Assembly: GCA_016870235.1 (NCBI GenBank)
Contig: VGCB01000191.1
Location: 1-5,917, forward strand
Source of the DNA: Actinomycetota bacterium
GTDB lineage: Bacteria > Actinomycetota > Thermoleophilia > Gaiellales > Gaiellaceae
Direction: 5' to 3'
Length of the DNA stretch: 5,917 bases
Both the position numbers and the translations under genes were made by a program. This document shows positions 4,650 through 5,917 of this stretch, piece by piece. The notes beneath the pieces were generated by a model. That model saw only the letters and a program-made list of their open reading frames with translations, had not been told where the DNA came from and did not search any database. Positions within the stretch are counted from its first letter, which is position 1. Each line of letters starts with the position of its first letter.

Positions 4650-4650
4650 G
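4629..4650 (-). repeat. 22-nt identity over the start of copy B (shared with copy A)
   Basis: This is the partner of 4107-4128. All 21 coding bases plus one flanking base match, while the rest of the two genes is only about 46% identical as protein. Confidence 0.8.
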
Positions 4651-4972
4651 TGTGTCTGATACCTCTCGGTGAGAAACTCGCCTTGCGTGGGCTATTCGTC
4701 GGTCATCCGCCGTCGCCTCGTCTCCCCCGAAAGGGGGCATCGGCATCCGCGACGCCGACGAACTGGACGAACGAGGGGTCGATTGCGGCCGCTCCCGGAC
4801 CACGGGACTGGACTTCAGGCCAGAAGGGTCGTCACCCGCGCGTCACGCTCAAGGGGAGTCCGAGACGACCGTCCGACCTTGCCACCGAGGCCCCTCGGTG
4901 CGCTCGTGTCAGCCCTGCGCAGCAGACACGAGCGTGACTCGAGCAGCGGCTCCTATCCGGGAGGGGGATTCG
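4650..4972 (-). other. Intergenic region between corA terminator and copy B
   Basis: I see no gene in these 323 bases. From right to left they contain two adjoining stem-loops at 4883-4934, a CCCCC-GAAA-GGGGG hairpin at 4724-4737 (a GNRA loop on the plus strand), and GGTGAG-AAA-CTCGCC at 4668-4682. The last reaches the putative ribosome binding site of copy B at 4662-4666. A promoter for copy B should lie here, but no -35/-10 pair stands out. Confidence 0.4.
4883..4934. repeat. Two directly adjoining perfect stem-loops
   Basis: CACCGAGG (4883-4890) pairs with CCTCGGTG (4893-4900). The very next base starts CGCTCGTGTC (4901-4910), which pairs perfectly with GACACGAGCG (4925-4934). The 14-base loop of the second contains its own palindrome, CTGCGCAG. 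There is no T tract on either side. It lies 40-90 bases past the corA terminator, so it may belong to a separate small transcript or bind a dimeric protein. Confidence 0.55.
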
Positions 4973-5003
4973 AAAAAGGGGGGAACCATGGGTTCCACCC
5001 TTT
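4973..5003 (-). terminator. Intrinsic terminator of corA
   Basis: On the minus strand AAAGGG, one unpaired base, GGAACC, a CAT loop, GGTTCC, one unpaired base and CCCTTT form a near-perfect 12-bp stem (4975-4987 with 4991-5003) ending in a run of five Ts (4977-4973). It starts ten bases after the corA stop codon. This is the clearest Rho-independent terminator in the window. Confidence 0.9.
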
Positions 5004-5012
5004 GGGCAAGCA

Positions 5013-5917
5013 CTACAGCCAGCGCTTCCAGCGGAAGAACGCGACCATCCCGAGCAGCGTCGCGATCAGCGCCGCCACGATCGCCCAGAAGGCCGTGTGG
5101 CTCCCCTCACCGGGGAAGAGGACGTTCATCCCGAAGATGCTCGTGATCAGCGTCAGCGGCAGCATCGTGACGCTGATGATCGTGAGCAGCCGCAGCACGT
5201 CGTTCTGGCGATGCGAGATCACCGACTCGTTTGTCGACTCGAGCGCGTCGACGACCTCCTTGTAGTTGTCGAGCTGATCCCAGATCCGCTCGGCCGCGTC
5301 GACGATGTCGTCGAAGTAGAGCTCGAGCTCCTCCGGCAGGAACTTGTCGATCCGGCGCTCCAGCACACGGAGGGCCGACCGCTCCGGCTTGATCACCTTG
5401 CGGTACGAGATGATCTCCTGCTTCACGTTCGAGATGTCGCGCACGACGTCCTCGGCGTGGCCCTCGAACATCTCGTCCTCGACCGTGTCGAGCTTGTGCC
5501 CGATCTTGTCGAGGATCGGGAAGCAGTAGTCGAACAGATCGTCGAGGACCTCGTAGAGGAGCCGACCGGTGCCCTTCGCGAAGAGCTGGTCGCGGAACGC
5601 CTCGTCGGCTTCGCAGCGGCCGAAGAGCCGTGTCACCGGCAGGAGCTCGCGATTCGGGATCGTGACCAGGTAGTCGTGCCCGACGAAGAAGTCGAGCTCG
5701 GTCGCGTTCAGCCGCTGGATGCGCTTGTCGTACGAGGGGAAGTGGAGGACGCCGAACAGGTAGCCGGCGTCCTCGTAGTCGTCGATCTTCGGGCGCTGGC
5801 GCTTGGAGACGATGTCCTCGACATCGAGCGGGTGCCAGCCGAAGCGGTCCGCGAGCTGCTGCGCCGTGTCGAGGTCGGGCGCGACGACGTTGACCCAGGT
5901 GAGGCCGCTACCGCTGA
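5013..5917 (-). CDS. corA: Magnesium/cobalt transporter CorA, N-terminus beyond window
   Basis: Three hundred codons are visible; the gene enters from the right edge and ends with TAG at 5013. Visible residues 1-90 form the start of the cytoplasmic domain ('FGWHPLDVEDIVSKRQRPKI' around 25-44). A long helical stretch, about 110-240, is the funnel and stalk. Membrane segment 1 (about 240-261) ends in the Gly-Met-Asn signature (262-264, 'FGMNVLFPGEG'). A short loop and segment 2 (about 275-294) follow, then the basic tail RWKRWL. This is the full CorA layout: a pentameric inner-membrane channel for Mg2+, also Co2+ and Ni2+, gated by cytoplasmic Mg2+. Only about 20-40 residues should be missing. 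The GTG at 5634-5636 is internal and not the start, because conserved CorA sequence continues upstream of it. Its own terminator follows directly. Confidence 0.97.
   Translation of the reverse strand, partial: SGSGLTWVNVVAPDLDTAQQLADRFGWHPLDVEDIVSKRQRPKIDDYEDAGYLFGVLHFPSYDKRIQRLNATELDFFVGHDYLVTIPNRELLPVTRLFGRCEADEAFRDQLFAKGTGRLLYEVLDDLFDYCFPILDKIGHKLDTVEDEMFEGHAEDVVRDISNVKQEIISYRKVIKPERSALRVLERRIDKFLPEELELYFDDIVDAAERIWDQLDNYKEVVDALESTNESVISHRQNDVLRLLTIISVTMLPLTLITSIFGMNVLFPGEGSHTAFWAIVAALIATLLGMVAFFRWKRWL

Noticed and set aside
4558..4803. Minus-strand 81-codon frame overlapping the start of copy B
   Set aside because: Ser/Arg-rich shadow of copy B and of the intergenic hairpins; no ribosome binding site or similarity pattern.
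5634..5636. GTG as the start of corA
   Set aside because: The same frame continues upstream to the window edge with conserved CorA N-terminal sequence, so this GTG is an internal valine codon.

Overview
The window is very GC-rich, with strong G/C preference at third codon positions. It reads as chromosomal DNA of a high-GC actinobacterium. The protein set (CorA, class III-like PPK2, a mycobacterial-type HIT protein, small 67-residue proteins and an excisionase-type HTH fragment) would fit the class Thermoleophilia, but that placement is inference. There is no rRNA, CRISPR array or complete mobile element.

Layout. Positions 1-608 look like the edge of an accessory island. A leftward HTH fragment of excisionase type runs off the left end, a possible small Cys/His protein with a good ribosome binding site lies at 226-459, and the rest shows no gene. 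The island stops at a tRNA-Gly(CCC) gene (641-713, minus) with its own terminator and a -10-like box. Next come a secreted TIM-barrel hydrolase-like protein (778-1653, plus), a HIT-family Ap4A hydrolase/phosphorylase-like enzyme (1655-2146, minus) and a thermonuclease-type lipoprotein (2247-2825, minus).

Positions 2822-3092 hold a rearranged HerA-like ATPase. Its C-terminal end lies on the minus strand, overlapping the nuclease start by four bases. Its Walker A segment lies on the plus strand and is fused in frame to a polyphosphate kinase 2 gene (to 3863) that seems to have lost its own N-terminus. This is either a real inversion/deletion or an assembly join.

To the right, all genes are on the minus strand. 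A magnesium/cobalt transporter, CorA, enters from the right edge and ends at a textbook intrinsic terminator (4973-5003). Two paralogous 67-codon genes follow (4446-4649 and 3924-4127). They are about 46% identical as protein but share an unbroken 22-nt identity over their start codons. Each is preceded by about 320 bases of non-coding DNA rich in inverted repeats.

The genes do not form one pathway. CorA (Mg2+), PPK2 (polyphosphate/nucleotides) and the HIT enzyme (dinucleoside polyphosphates) touch phosphate and nucleotide balance, but the sequence does not show that they act together. The best candidates for something undescribed are the paired 67-residue genes with their structured leaders and the scrambled HerA/PPK2 junction.
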